Assembly: GCF_041477585.1 (NCBI RefSeq)
Contig: NZ_JBGNYA010000001.1
Span: 2,046,001 to 2,110,000 of the forward strand
Direction of reading: 5' to 3'
DNA length: 64,000 nt
Source: Halobellus sp. MBLA0158
GTDB taxonomy: Archaea > Halobacteriota > Halobacteria > Halobacteriales > Haloferacaceae
The position numbers were made by a program, and so were the translations under genes. Positions 50,169-58,317 of this stretch are shown here, in pieces; the first letter of the stretch is position 1; the number at the start of each line of letters is the position of its first letter. The notes beneath the pieces are model-generated. The model was given only the letters and a program-made list of their open reading frames with translations, did no database searches and was not told where the DNA came from.

Positions 50169-51848
50169 TCAGGACGCCGATTCGGACTCTGACTCTGACT
50201 CGGACTCGGACTCGATCTCGCTCACGCCGACGATCTCGAATCTGGCGCCGCCGTCCGCCCCGTCGACCGCTCGGATCTCCCAGCCGTGGGCCTCGACGAT
50301 CTCCGAGACGATCGAGAGCCCGAATCCCGTGCCGTCCGAGGCGGTCGTATAGCCCGCCTCGAAGATCTCGTCGCGGGCGTCTGCGGGGATGCCGGGCCCG
50401 TCGTCTTCCACGTAGAAGCCGTCTTCGAGGCAACCTACCGTCACGGTGACGTCGGCGCCGCCGTGCTCGATGGCGTTCCGGAACAGATTCTCGAACAGCT
50501 GCTGGAGTCGCTCGGGATCGGCCTCGACCTCGCACTCGACGTCCTCGGTGACGACGAGGTCGGCCCCGTCGGCGGCGATCATCGACCAGGACTGCTCGGC
50601 GAGCCGCGATATCACGACCCGCTCGGTTTCGTCGATCGAGGCGCCCTCGCGGGCGAGAGTCAGGATCTCCTCGATCAGCTGTTCCATCCGCTCGTGGGCG
50701 CGCACGACCGCGTCGAGGTGGTCGACGTCGCCGGAGTCGATCGCGAGCTCGGTCCGGCCCTTCGCGACCTGGAGTGGGTTGCGGAGGTCGTGGCTGACGA
50801 TGCTGGCGAACTGTTCGAGCTTCTCGTTCTTCGCTTCGAGCTCCCGCCGGTACTGCTCGCGGTCGGTTACGTCCGTGAGGACGATCGACCGGCCCGTCTG
50901 AGCGCCCCCGGTGGTGAAGGGGTTCGACGAGACGTTGAAGTAACGCGTCTCCCCGTCGGTCTCGGTCTCGAACATCGGTTCCTCGTCGTCGAGCGCGGCT
51001 GACAACTGCGGCGCTACCTCGTCGAGCGGTTCGTCGATCCCGTCCGCGAGGCCGGGAAAGACCTCGCTCGCACGCGCGTTGAAGTCGCGGATCTCCCCGT
51101 CCTCGTCGAGGACGACGATCGGGTCGGCGGCCTCGCCCGCCACGCGGACGTACTGGAAGCGGTCGAAGTAGATGGAGAAAACGCCGACCGCGAACGCGGC
51201 CACCCCGATCGATGAGTAGGTGATGTCGAGCGCCCACGGGAAGATGGCGCCGGCGACGTCGAAGACGACCGGGATGCCGGTCAGGGCCAGCAGGACGAAG
51301 AGCGGCCTGGTGTCGGTGTTGACGCGGACGAACAGCTCGAAGAGCGTGAAGAAGCCGACGGCGGTGAGCGCGTAAGCGACGCCCATCACGAGCCAGTGGA
51401 GCGGGCGGTGTCTGACCTGGAGGTACGCAAAGGGCGTCTCGACGACCTCCGTGACGAAGTACCAGTGGTGGACCGGATTCGTCACTTTCACCGCCACGAT
51501 GAGGAGAAACACCGCGAGGAACGCCTTCCGGACCGTGGTACTGCGGTGGAGCGACCGCCCGGTGTAGGCCGAACAGAAGTACAGCCACGGACCGACCGAC
51601 GCGAGGCCGACGACGAGGCCGACCTCGTAGAAGACGTACTGGAGCGTCGGTGTCGGCATCGTCAGATATCCGACGTGGGCGGCCGCCCAGCCCCCGCTCG
51701 TGACGAGGAGCCAGAAGAGCCCTCGGCGGGTCTCTTCGTGTTCGATTCGGCGGCATCTGGGGACCATCCAGAGGCAGGCGACGGCGGCGGCGGCGAACGC
51801 GAGAACGTATATTCCGTAGAGCGCGCCAGACGATAGTGAAAGCGGCAT
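50169..51848 (-). CDS. Membrane sensor histidine kinase (7TM sensor-PAS-HisKA-HATPase)
   Basis: 559 residues from ATG 51848, chosen over 51866 because a TTAATAC element (about 51879-51886, minus strand) places the start near 51857. Residues about 1-220 hold seven hydrophobic segments (HisKA_7TM type sensor; GIYVLAFAAAAVACLWMV first), then a PAS domain, HisKA box VSHDLRNPLQVAKG near 335 and HATPase to about 540. The HATPase part is very similar to that of the 45472 kinase. The extreme C-terminus is a repeated Ser-Glu run encoded by a hexamer repeat (50172-50205). No response regulator beside it. Confidence 0.9.
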   Translation of the reverse strand: MPLSLSSGALYGIYVLAFAAAAVACLWMVPRCRRIEHEETRRGLFWLLVTSGGWAAAHVGYLTMPTPTLQYVFYEVGLVVGLASVGPWLYFCSAYTGRSLHRSTTVRKAFLAVFLLIVAVKVTNPVHHWYFVTEVVETPFAYLQVRHRPLHWLVMGVAYALTAVGFFTLFELFVRVNTDTRPLFVLLALTGIPVVFDVAGAIFPWALDITYSSIGVAAFAVGVFSIYFDRFQYVRVAGEAADPIVVLDEDGEIRDFNARASEVFPGLADGIDEPLDEVAPQLSAALDDEEPMFETETDGETRYFNVSSNPFTTGGAQTGRSIVLTDVTDREQYRRELEAKNEKLEQFASIVSHDLRNPLQVAKGRTELAIDSGDVDHLDAVVRAHERMEQLIEEILTLAREGASIDETERVVISRLAEQSWSMIAADGADLVVTEDVECEVEADPERLQQLFENLFRNAIEHGGADVTVTVGCLEDGFYVEDDGPGIPADARDEIFEAGYTTASDGTGFGLSIVSEIVEAHGWEIRAVDGADGGARFEIVGVSEIESESESESESESAS

Positions 51849-52516
51849 TACTTGACATAGGGACATTGTCAGGAGTCGGTATTAAGCCACCGACCCGGCG
51901 CAAAACGGAACGCGGGTGTGGGGTGTCGATCGGCGGTTTGGGTGCATTCCCCGTGGGTGCCTCTGACTCGGGCGGCGGGTGGAGACGGGACCGGCCGCCA
52001 GCGGTGAGTGCCGCGAGCGGGCGGTCAGCCCGGCACGCGGCGGTTCGAGGCCGGCCGGAGCAGGACCGGCCTGATAGTCCGCACCCGGCACGCTGTCAGC
52101 GCGGCGGGATGCCGCGAGTACGGCCCCCCTGTGCCGGGGGTGCGGGCGTCGCCGACCCGTCCATCCATCGGGTCGGCGTACCGCGACGCCGCCGAAGCGA
52201 CGTCGCAGTTACCCCTTGGACGGGGAAGTACTTCAACTGAGGAGACCGTCAATTCGGATTTGATCCGCGGCGAAATCCAAATCCGGCTAAATTCGGCTAA
52301 AACGTCAACGGATCGACCGACTGCGTCGGGGTCGAAAATATGCGCTCGAACGTCCTCTGTGCCGTCCTTCCGCCGTCTTCTCGCTTTCTCGCTGTCTTCC
52401 TGCCCCTCTCTCGGTTTCCTCGTCGCTTTCTTCCCGATCGCCGCCAGATGGATCATCCCTGACGCGCGTTCCGGCGGACCGACGGCCTTTCGGTCGGAGA
52501 AGTGGAGCCGTCGGGT
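51849..52516. ncRNA. GC-rich non-coding region with strong hairpins; candidate structured RNA
   Basis: About 670 bases without a credible protein gene; ORFs here are not acidic and their frames are poor. The part 51900-52240 is very GC-rich and folds into repeated hairpins: AGGCCGG/CCGGCCT (52048-52072), GCGGC/GCCGC (52101-52115), CCCCC/GGGGG (52125-52140) and a perfect 10-bp stem CGCCGACCCG/CGGGTCGGCG with loop TCCATCCAT (52150-52178). It does not show RNase P or SRP RNA signatures. The element CGGTATTAAGCC (51878-51889) could be a promoter on either strand. After 52240 the sequence is AT-richer, then pyrimidine-rich at about 52355-52435. Strand and function unknown. Confidence 0.35.
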
Positions 52517-52720
52517 ATGTGGTCCCGAGACGCCCTCCTGTTCGCCATCCTGCTCGCACTGTTGAGCCTCGCGTACCGCCTGCCCGCGGGGGGCGGTTCC
52601 CAGCCGCTCTTGGCCGCCGCGGGAATCCTCGGTGTCGTCGCGTTCGCCGGCCGGACGCTGTATGCGGTCGCCGAAGCGTTTCGGCCGCCGGAGTCGGACG
52701 CCGGGAGCGACGCGGCCTGA
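52517..52720 (+). CDS. Small membrane protein, two predicted segments
   Basis: 67 residues from ATG 52517. Hydrophobic stretches at about 6-20 and 30-52, with an acidic tail SDAGSDAA. It lies 79 bases before the HD-domain gene on the same strand and could be its partner in a two-gene operon. No family recognised; a slightly longer start (52502) adds five residues and is possible. Confidence 0.55.
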   Translation: MWSRDALLFAILLALLSLAYRLPAGGGSQPLLAAAGILGVVAFAGRTLYAVAEAFRPPESDAGSDAA

Positions 52721-52799
52721 CTGACGCCCGCCGATCCAGCGGGTGCTCCGGGCTCCGGATCGGGCGACGCTTTTTGTAGGATCCGGCGCTAGCCGACGT

Positions 52800-54026
52800 A
52801 TGGCGACGATCAAAGACAGCGTCCACGACCACATCGAGGTCGAGGGCGTTGCCGAAGCCCTCCTCGACACCGAGCCGGTCCAGCGGCTCCGACACATCAA
52901 GCAACTGGGCACGGTGCAGTTGGTCTACCCCTCGGCGAACCACACGCGATTCGAACACTCCCTGGGCGTGTACCACCTGGCCGACCGCGCGCTCGACCAC
53001 CTCGGCATCGACGGCGTCCAGGGCGAGCGCATCCGCGCGGCGGCGCTCCTCCACGACGTCGGCCACGGGCCGTACAGCCACAACGTCGAAGAGGTGACCC
53101 ACCGACACACCGGGAAGTACCACGACGACGTCGGGGAACTCCTCGCGCAGGGCGAGGTCGGCGAGACCCTCCGCGAACACGACCTCGACCCCGAGCGCAT
53201 CGCGGGGCTCGTCGCCGGCGAGGGCCAGTACGGGCAGTTGGTCTCCGGCGAACTCGACGTCGACCGGATGGACTACCTCGTCCGCGACGCCCACCACACG
53301 GGCGTCCCCTACGGCACGATCGACCACGAGCGGCTGATCCGCGAGCTCACCTTCGTCGACGGAGAGCTGGTGCTCGCGGAGGGGAACGTCCAGACCGCCG
53401 AGTCGCTCCTGCTCGCGCGGGCGCTGATGAACCCGACCGTCTATCAACACCACGTCGCCCGCATCTCGAAGGCGATGCTCCGCCGGGGCGCAGAGCGGCT
53501 GCTCGATCAGCCCGACATCTCGGCCCAGCAGCTCCGCCGGATGGACGACCACGACCTGCTGGCCGCGCTGCGGGCCACCCCCGAGACGAGCGAAGTGGCC
53601 CGCCGCCTCTTCACTCGCGACCTCTACAAGCGGGCGGTCTGGGCCGAGCTCGAAGCCGTCCCCGAGGACGTCGTCGACGCCGACGTCGAGACCCTCCGGG
53701 ACCTCGAACGGGCCGTCGCCGAGCGGACGGGGCTCGCCCACGAGGAGGTCGTCCTCGACGTCCCCGAGCGGCCCTCGATGACCGAGTCGACCTCGCGGGT
53801 GATGGTGAGCGGCGAGATGCGGCAGCTGGGCAAGCAGTCGCCGCTGGTGTCGGCGCTCCGTACCGCCCAGAAACAGCAGTGGCGGCTCGGCGTCTACGTC
53901 CCCGCGTCCGAGACCGACCGCGCGGGACGGGCCGCCGTCGAGGCGCTCGGGCTCGATCTCGACGGCGCGCTCGTTTCGGACGTCCGGCCCGGCGTGACGG
54001 CGACGCTGGACGAGTTCACCGACTGA
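52800..54026 (+). CDS. HD-domain phosphohydrolase (dGTPase/SAMHD1-like family)
   Basis: 408 residues from ATG 52800. HD-domain motifs are complete: NHTRFEHSLGVYHLADRA (His and the H...), LLHDVGHGPYSHNVEEVTH (HD pair), DVDRMDYLVRDAHHTG (Asp), and the start KDSVHDHIEVEGV with QRLRHIKQLGTVQLVYPSANHTRFEH, a pattern of the SAMHD1/YpgQ-like family acting on nucleotides. The C-terminal 150 residues are a helical extension. The start at 52800 is near TTTTTGTAG at 52771-52779 (25 bases upstream). It probably cleaves nucleoside phosphates; exact substrate is unknown. Confidence 0.85.
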   Translation: MATIKDSVHDHIEVEGVAEALLDTEPVQRLRHIKQLGTVQLVYPSANHTRFEHSLGVYHLADRALDHLGIDGVQGERIRAAALLHDVGHGPYSHNVEEVTHRHTGKYHDDVGELLAQGEVGETLREHDLDPERIAGLVAGEGQYGQLVSGELDVDRMDYLVRDAHHTGVPYGTIDHERLIRELTFVDGELVLAEGNVQTAESLLLARALMNPTVYQHHVARISKAMLRRGAERLLDQPDISAQQLRRMDDHDLLAALRATPETSEVARRLFTRDLYKRAVWAELEAVPEDVVDADVETLRDLERAVAERTGLAHEEVVLDVPERPSMTESTSRVMVSGEMRQLGKQSPLVSALRTAQKQQWRLGVYVPASETDRAGRAAVEALGLDLDGALVSDVRPGVTATLDEFTD

Positions 54027-54086
54027 TCCCCTCCGGGCGCCGCCCTGCCGAGGGTTTCAAGCCGCTGGGTCGGCGACGATGAGCCG

Positions 54087-55100
54087 ATGCTCATCGAGGG
54101 GACGATACTCGCGGGGCCGTCGTTCGAGCCGATCGAGGGCCGCGTCGTCGTCGAGGACGGGGAGATCCAGGCGGTCGAGGAGGCCGAGGTGCATTCGGAG
54201 AACATCGTGCTGCCGGCGTTCGTCAACGCCCACACGCACATCGGCGACTCGATCGCCAAGGAGGCGGGCGCGGGGCTCTCCCTGGACGAACTCGTCGCGC
54301 CGCCGGACGGGCTCAAACACCGGCTCCTCCGCGCCGCCAGCCGGGAGGAGACCGTCGGCGCGATGCGGCGCTCGCTCAAGCTGATGGGCGACACCGGCAC
54401 GGCCGCCTGCGTGGAGTTCCGCGAGGGGGGCGTCGAGGGCGTGGAGTACATCCGCGAGGCCGCCGCGGACCTCCCGATCGAGCCGGTCGTGCTGGGCCGA
54501 GAGACCGAGGCCGCGATGCGCGAATCGGACGGCTTCGGCGCCTCGGGCGCGCGCGACGGCGACTTCGACAGCCTGCGGACCGCCACTCGCGAGGAGGGAA
54601 AGCTCTTCGGCATCCACGCCGGCGAGCGCGACCCCCACGACGTCAACCCCGCCTTGGACCTCGATCCCGACTTCCTCGTCCATATGGTTCACCCCGAGCC
54701 CCTCCACTACGAGCGGCTGGCGGACAACGAGATCCCCGTCGTGGTGTGTCCCCGCTCCAATCTCGTGACCGGCGTGGGGGTACCGCCGGTCCGCGAACTC
54801 GCCGAGCGGACCACCGTCGCGCTCGGCACCGACAACGTGATGCTGAACTCCCCGTCGATGTTCCGGGAGATGGAGTTCACCGCGAAGCTCGCGGACGTCT
54901 CCGCCAGGGAGGTCCTCCGGATGGCGACGCGGAACGGCGCCCAGATCGCGGGGCTCGACTGCGGGCTGATCGAGGCCGGGCGGCCGGCGAAACTGCTCGT
55001 CCTCGACGGCGACTCCGACAACCTCGCGGGCGCGCAGGACGTCGTCCGCGCGGTGGTCCGCAGGGCCGGCGCCGCCGACGTCGCGGACGTGATCCTCTGA
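54087..55100 (+). CDS. Amidohydrolase-family metal-dependent hydrolase
   Basis: 337 residues. Metal ligands: NAHTHIGDS (HxH near residue 48), HAGERDPHDV and FLVHMVHPEPLHYERL (His near 198), and a late Asp in GTDNVMLNSPS (about 258). It belongs to the amidohydrolase superfamily, like cytosine/adenosine deaminase-type enzymes. C-terminal RPAKLLVLDGDSDNLAGAQDVVRAVVRR is the small beta-sandwich. Substrate cannot be told. It starts 60 bases after the HD protein, same strand, so a two-gene unit in nucleotide metabolism is plausible. Confidence 0.82.
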   Translation: MLIEGTILAGPSFEPIEGRVVVEDGEIQAVEEAEVHSENIVLPAFVNAHTHIGDSIAKEAGAGLSLDELVAPPDGLKHRLLRAASREETVGAMRRSLKLMGDTGTAACVEFREGGVEGVEYIREAAADLPIEPVVLGRETEAAMRESDGFGASGARDGDFDSLRTATREEGKLFGIHAGERDPHDVNPALDLDPDFLVHMVHPEPLHYERLADNEIPVVVCPRSNLVTGVGVPPVRELAERTTVALGTDNVMLNSPSMFREMEFTAKLADVSAREVLRMATRNGAQIAGLDCGLIEAGRPAKLLVLDGDSDNLAGAQDVVRAVVRRAGAADVADVIL

Positions 55101-55239
55101 TACTGACTGACGACGAACAGTACGCGGCCCGTCGGCTGACCTGCGCTTCGATATAAATCCATCTACCTGCCAACGACTCACACGGAATAATCGACATACA
55201 GCGTCGACCCGAACCACAGCCGGAGAGACCGCTGTCTAG

Positions 55240-55255
55240 TAACCTTTAACCGATT
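55240..55255 (+). promoter_or_regulatory. TATA-type promoter of dnaK
   Basis: AACCTTTAACC (55240-55251) followed by GATTTAGACC ahead of ATG 55278. The TTTAA core lies about 30 bases before the start codon, so a leaderless or nearly leaderless transcript is predicted. No heat-shock-specific operator is recognised. Confidence 0.5.
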
Positions 55256-55277
55256 TAGACCAGTAGTTAGCGACAAG

Positions 55278-57194
55278 ATGGCGAGCAACAAGATTCTCGG
55301 TATCGACCTCGGTACCACGAACAGCGCGTTCGCGGTGATGGAAGGGGGCGACCCGGAGATCATCGTGAACTCCGAGGGCGAGCGGACGACGCCCTCCGTC
55401 GTCGCGTTCGACGACGGGGAGCGACTCGTCGGGAAGCCGGCGAAGAATCAGGCCGTCAAGAACCCCGAGCAGACGGTGCAGTCGATAAAGCGCCACATGG
55501 GCGAAGAGGACTACACCGTCGAACTCGACGGCGAGGACTACACGCCCGAGCAGGTCTCGGCGATGATCCTCCAGAAGATCAAGCGCGACGCCGAGGAGTA
55601 CCTCGGCGACGAGGTCGAGAAGGCCGTCATCACGGTCCCCGCGTACTTCAACGACCGCCAGCGCCAGGCCACGAAGGACGCCGGCGAGATCGCCGGCTTC
55701 GAGGTCGAGCGCATCGTCAACGAGCCGACCGCGGCGTCGATGGCCTACGGCCTCGACGACGAATCCGACCAGACCGTCCTCGTCTACGACCTCGGCGGCG
55801 GCACCTTCGACGTCTCTATTCTGGATCTCGGCGGCGGCGTCTACGAGGTCGTCGCCACCAACGGCGACAACGACCTCGGCGGCGACGACTGGGACGAGGC
55901 CATCGTCGACTACCTCGCCGACGAGTTCGAAGACGAACACGGCATCGACCTCCGCGACGACCGGCAGGCGCTCCAGCGGCTCGAAGACGCCGCCGAGGAG
56001 GCGAAGATCGAACTCAGCAGCCGGAAGGAGACCACGATCAGCCTCCCGTTCATCGCGACGACGGACTCGGGCCCGCTCGACCTCGAAGAGAAGCTCACCC
56101 GCGCGAAGTTCGAGTCCCTCACCGCGGACCTGCTCGACCGGACGGTCGACCCGACAGAGCAGGCGCTCTCGGACGCCGGCTACGACAAGTCCGACATCGA
56201 CGAGGTGATCCTCGTCGGCGGCTCCACGCGGATGCCGCAGGTCCAAGAGAAGGTCGAGGAGATGACCGGCAAGGAGCCGAAGAAGAACGTCAACCCCGAC
56301 GAGGCCGTCGCGCTGGGCGCGGCGATCCAGGGCGGCGTCCTCGGCGGCGAAGTCGACGACATCGTCCTGCTGGACGTCACGCCGCTGTCGCTCGGGATCG
56401 AGGTGAAGGGCGGCCTCTTCGAGCGGCTCATCGAGAAGAACACCACCATCCCGACCGAGGAGTCGAAGATCTTCACGACCGCGGCCGACAATCAGACCTC
56501 GGTGAACGTCCGGGTCTTCCAGGGCGAGCGCGAGATCGCCGAGGAGAACGAGCTCCTGGGTGAGTTCCAGCTCACGGGCATCCCGCCGGCGCCGGCCGGC
56601 ACCCCGCAGATCGAGGTCGCCTTCAACATCGACGAGAACGGCATCGTGAACGTCGAGGCCGAGGACAAGGGCTCCGGGAACGCCGAGTCGATCACCATCG
56701 AGGGCGGCGCGGGCCTCTCCGACGAGGAGATCGAGGAGATGCAGCAGGAGGCCGAAGAACACGCCGAGGAAGACGAGCGCCGCCGCGAGCGCATCGAGGC
56801 GCGCAACGAGGCCGAGAGCACGATCCAGCGCGCGGAGACCCTACTCGAAGAGAACGAGGAGAACGTCGACGACGACCTCCGGGAGTCGATCGAGGCGAAG
56901 ATCGAAGACGTCGAGGAGGTCCTCGAAGACGAGGACGCCACGAAGGAAGAACTCGAAGAGGTCACAGAGGCGCTGACCTCCGAACTCCAGGAGATCGGCA
57001 AGCAGATGTACGAGGCCCAGCAGGCCGCCGGCGGCGCGGGCGGCGCCGGTGCGGGTGCCGCGGGCGCAGGTCCCGGCGGCGCCGGTCCGGGCGGCGCGGG
57101 CCCCGGCGGAATGGGCGGCGCCGGCGCGTCCGGCGACGGCGACGAGTACGTCGACGCCGACTTCGAGGACGTCGACGACGAAGACGAAGAATAG
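55278..57194 (+). CDS. dnaK: Hsp70 chaperone DnaK
   Basis: 638 residues, full-length. Nucleotide-binding domain begins [19 protein letters not shown], with [17 protein letters not shown] (about 125), [21 protein letters not shown] (about 173) and [18 protein letters not shown]; substrate-binding domain and lid follow, with a Gly/Ala-rich tail [15 protein letters not shown] before the acidic end [13 protein letters not shown]. It needs GrpE and DnaJ, which in many haloarchaea lie beside it but are absent here. Haloarchaeal DnaK genes are heat-inducible. The gene is flanked by an amidohydrolase and a membrane protein. Confidence 0.97.
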   Translation: MASNKILGIDLGTTNSAFAVMEGGDPEIIVNSEGERTTPSVVAFDDGERLVGKPAKNQAVKNPEQTVQSIKRHMGEEDYTVELDGEDYTPEQVSAMILQKIKRDAEEYLGDEVEKAVITVPAYFNDRQRQATKDAGEIAGFEVERIVNEPTAASMAYGLDDESDQTVLVYDLGGGTFDVSILDLGGGVYEVVATNGDNDLGGDDWDEAIVDYLADEFEDEHGIDLRDDRQALQRLEDAAEEAKIELSSRKETTISLPFIATTDSGPLDLEEKLTRAKFESLTADLLDRTVDPTEQALSDAGYDKSDIDEVILVGGSTRMPQVQEKVEEMTGKEPKKNVNPDEAVALGAAIQGGVLGGEVDDIVLLDVTPLSLGIEVKGGLFERLIEKNTTIPTEESKIFTTAADNQTSVNVRVFQGEREIAEENELLGEFQLTGIPPAPAGTPQIEVAFNIDENGIVNVEAEDKGSGNAESITIEGGAGLSDEEIEEMQQEAEEHAEEDERRRERIEARNEAESTIQRAETLLEENEENVDDDLRESIEAKIEDVEEVLEDEDATKEELEEVTEALTSELQEIGKQMYEAQQAAGGAGGAGAGAAGAGPGGAGPGGAGPGGMGGAGASGDGDEYVDADFEDVDDEDEE

Positions 57195-57213
57195 CCGGAG
57201 CACTCGTCTGCTC

Positions 57214-57229
57214 ACGAGATTTTTCTCGT
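57214..57229 (+). terminator. Possible dnaK terminator
   Basis: ACGAG-ATTTTT-CTCGT at 57214-57229, twenty bases after the dnaK stop: an inverted repeat of five pairs with a run of five T in the loop. Archaeal termination uses T-rich tracts; this is the only such run after dnaK. Evidence is structural only. Confidence 0.35.
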
Positions 57230-57353
57230 AGACGTCGACATCGAGGACGAGGAGACGGGCGCGCGGCCGTCTCCTAGCCGTCTCCCGTTTCGAAACCGCC
57301 GGACGAAACGGGGACAGATTTATGTACTTCATCTAGTATTTACCGGCGGAGAT

Positions 57354-57773
57354 ATGACAAAAGCACTCAAAGCATCCGGATTCCTCGGTCTGGCGACGAT
57401 GATGGCGGTCGGCCTGCACCAGTTCGTGATTCTCTCGGGCGGCAACCCCGTTCCGCCGTGGATGATCGGCGGACACGCCCACCTGGGCGTGCTCTCCATC
57501 CTGGCTATCGTGATGGGCTTTGCCGTGCCCGCGCTCGGCGTCACCGGGCAGCTTCGGACGGCCGTGACGGTCCTCTACATCGCCGGGCAGTGGGGGATCC
57601 CCGGCATCGTCTGGCTCGGCGAGGGGTTCGGCCTCACCTTCCTGATGCCGACGGGCTTCCTGTGGGGGCTCGCGCTCATCGCCTCGATGCTCATCATGTT
57701 CTACGTGACGATCACGGGCGACGGCGACGCGGGCGACCGCGGCCCGACGGCGACGGCGCCCGCGGACGACTGA
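57354..57773 (+). CDS. Small haloarchaeal membrane protein, four segments
   Basis: 139 residues with four hydrophobic segments (about 8-28, 40-62, 68-88, 95-118) and a hydrophilic tail. The second segment holds GGHAHLGVLSI, a His-X-His pair suited to metal or heme binding in a membrane. TTTATG at 57320-57325 and GTATTTACC (57337-57345) precede it. I do not recognise the family; a heme-binding or oxidase-related small protein is possible but unproven. Confidence 0.6.
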   Translation: MTKALKASGFLGLATMMAVGLHQFVILSGGNPVPPWMIGGHAHLGVLSILAIVMGFAVPALGVTGQLRTAVTVLYIAGQWGIPGIVWLGEGFGLTFLMPTGFLWGLALIASMLIMFYVTITGDGDAGDRGPTATAPADD

Positions 57774-57853
57774 CCCGCTGGCGGACGGTCGGCGTCAGCG
57801 CGGCGTCTGACACCGAACCAATACTTTTCCCGTAGGCCGCGCACGGATCTCCT

Positions 57854-58231
57854 ATGCCGATAAGCGACGACGAGTGGGAGTCCGGTAGGGCGTGGACCGA
57901 TCTCGAACGCGCGGTCGCGGAGTTCCTTGGCGCGGTCGGCCCGCGCGCGTACTCGGTGCCCGAACTCCACGAATTACTCGTCGACGGCGGGACGGTCGCA
58001 CCGCCCGAGTCCGACGAGGCGGGCCTCGACGTCGTCCGGGACGACGAGCACGACGAAACGGCATCCGCAGATTCCGAGCGGGTCGACGTCGCCCGGATGG
58101 ACGTGACAGAGCGAGAGGTCCGCGAGGCCGTCACCGGGCTCCGGGACGCGGAGTACCTGGACTCGAAGGAGATCCGGACTGGCGACGGCTTCGTCACGTA
58201 CTACCGGCGGTGCGACTGCGGGATGTTCTAA
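57854..58231 (+). CDS. Uncharacterised haloarchaeal acidic protein
   Basis: 125 residues from ATG 57854. A helical N-terminus (DDEWESGRAWTDLERAVAEFLGAVGPRAYSVPELHELL) suggests a winged-helix or similar fold, a variable acidic middle (about 55-80), then DVTEREVREAVTGLRDAEYLDSKEIRTGDGFVTYYRRC and a C-terminal CDCGMF with two Cys. No known function. It precedes purF by 86 bases in the same direction. Confidence 0.6.
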   Translation: MPISDDEWESGRAWTDLERAVAEFLGAVGPRAYSVPELHELLVDGGTVAPPESDEAGLDVVRDDEHDETASADSERVDVARMDVTEREVREAVTGLRDAEYLDSKEIRTGDGFVTYYRRCDCGMF

Positions 58232-58285
58232 GCACGTTCGTGTATACTTTCGGCCGAGAAAAGGCAGAAGATGGCATATGGACGG

Positions 58286-58295
58286 GTTTTTAGCC
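58286..58295 (+). promoter_or_regulatory. TATA-type promoter of purF
   Basis: GTTTTTAGCC at 58286-58295 ends about 23 bases before the purF ATG (58318), which would place the transcript start at the ATG. This supports the 58318 start and thus the long propeptide. Confidence 0.5.
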
Positions 58296-58317
58296 CCCGG
58301 AATCCGTACGATCGGAT

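Noticed and set aside
51900-52240. RNase P RNA or SRP RNA in the hairpin-rich gap
   Set aside because: No GGAAAGUC-type conserved region I and no AGG...GGAAGG...AGCAG helix 8 motif of SRP RNA on either strand, so neither name is justified.
51836-52565. Plus-strand ORFs in the hairpin-rich gap
   Set aside because: Arg/Gly/Pro-rich translation without halophile acidity; the region looks non-coding.
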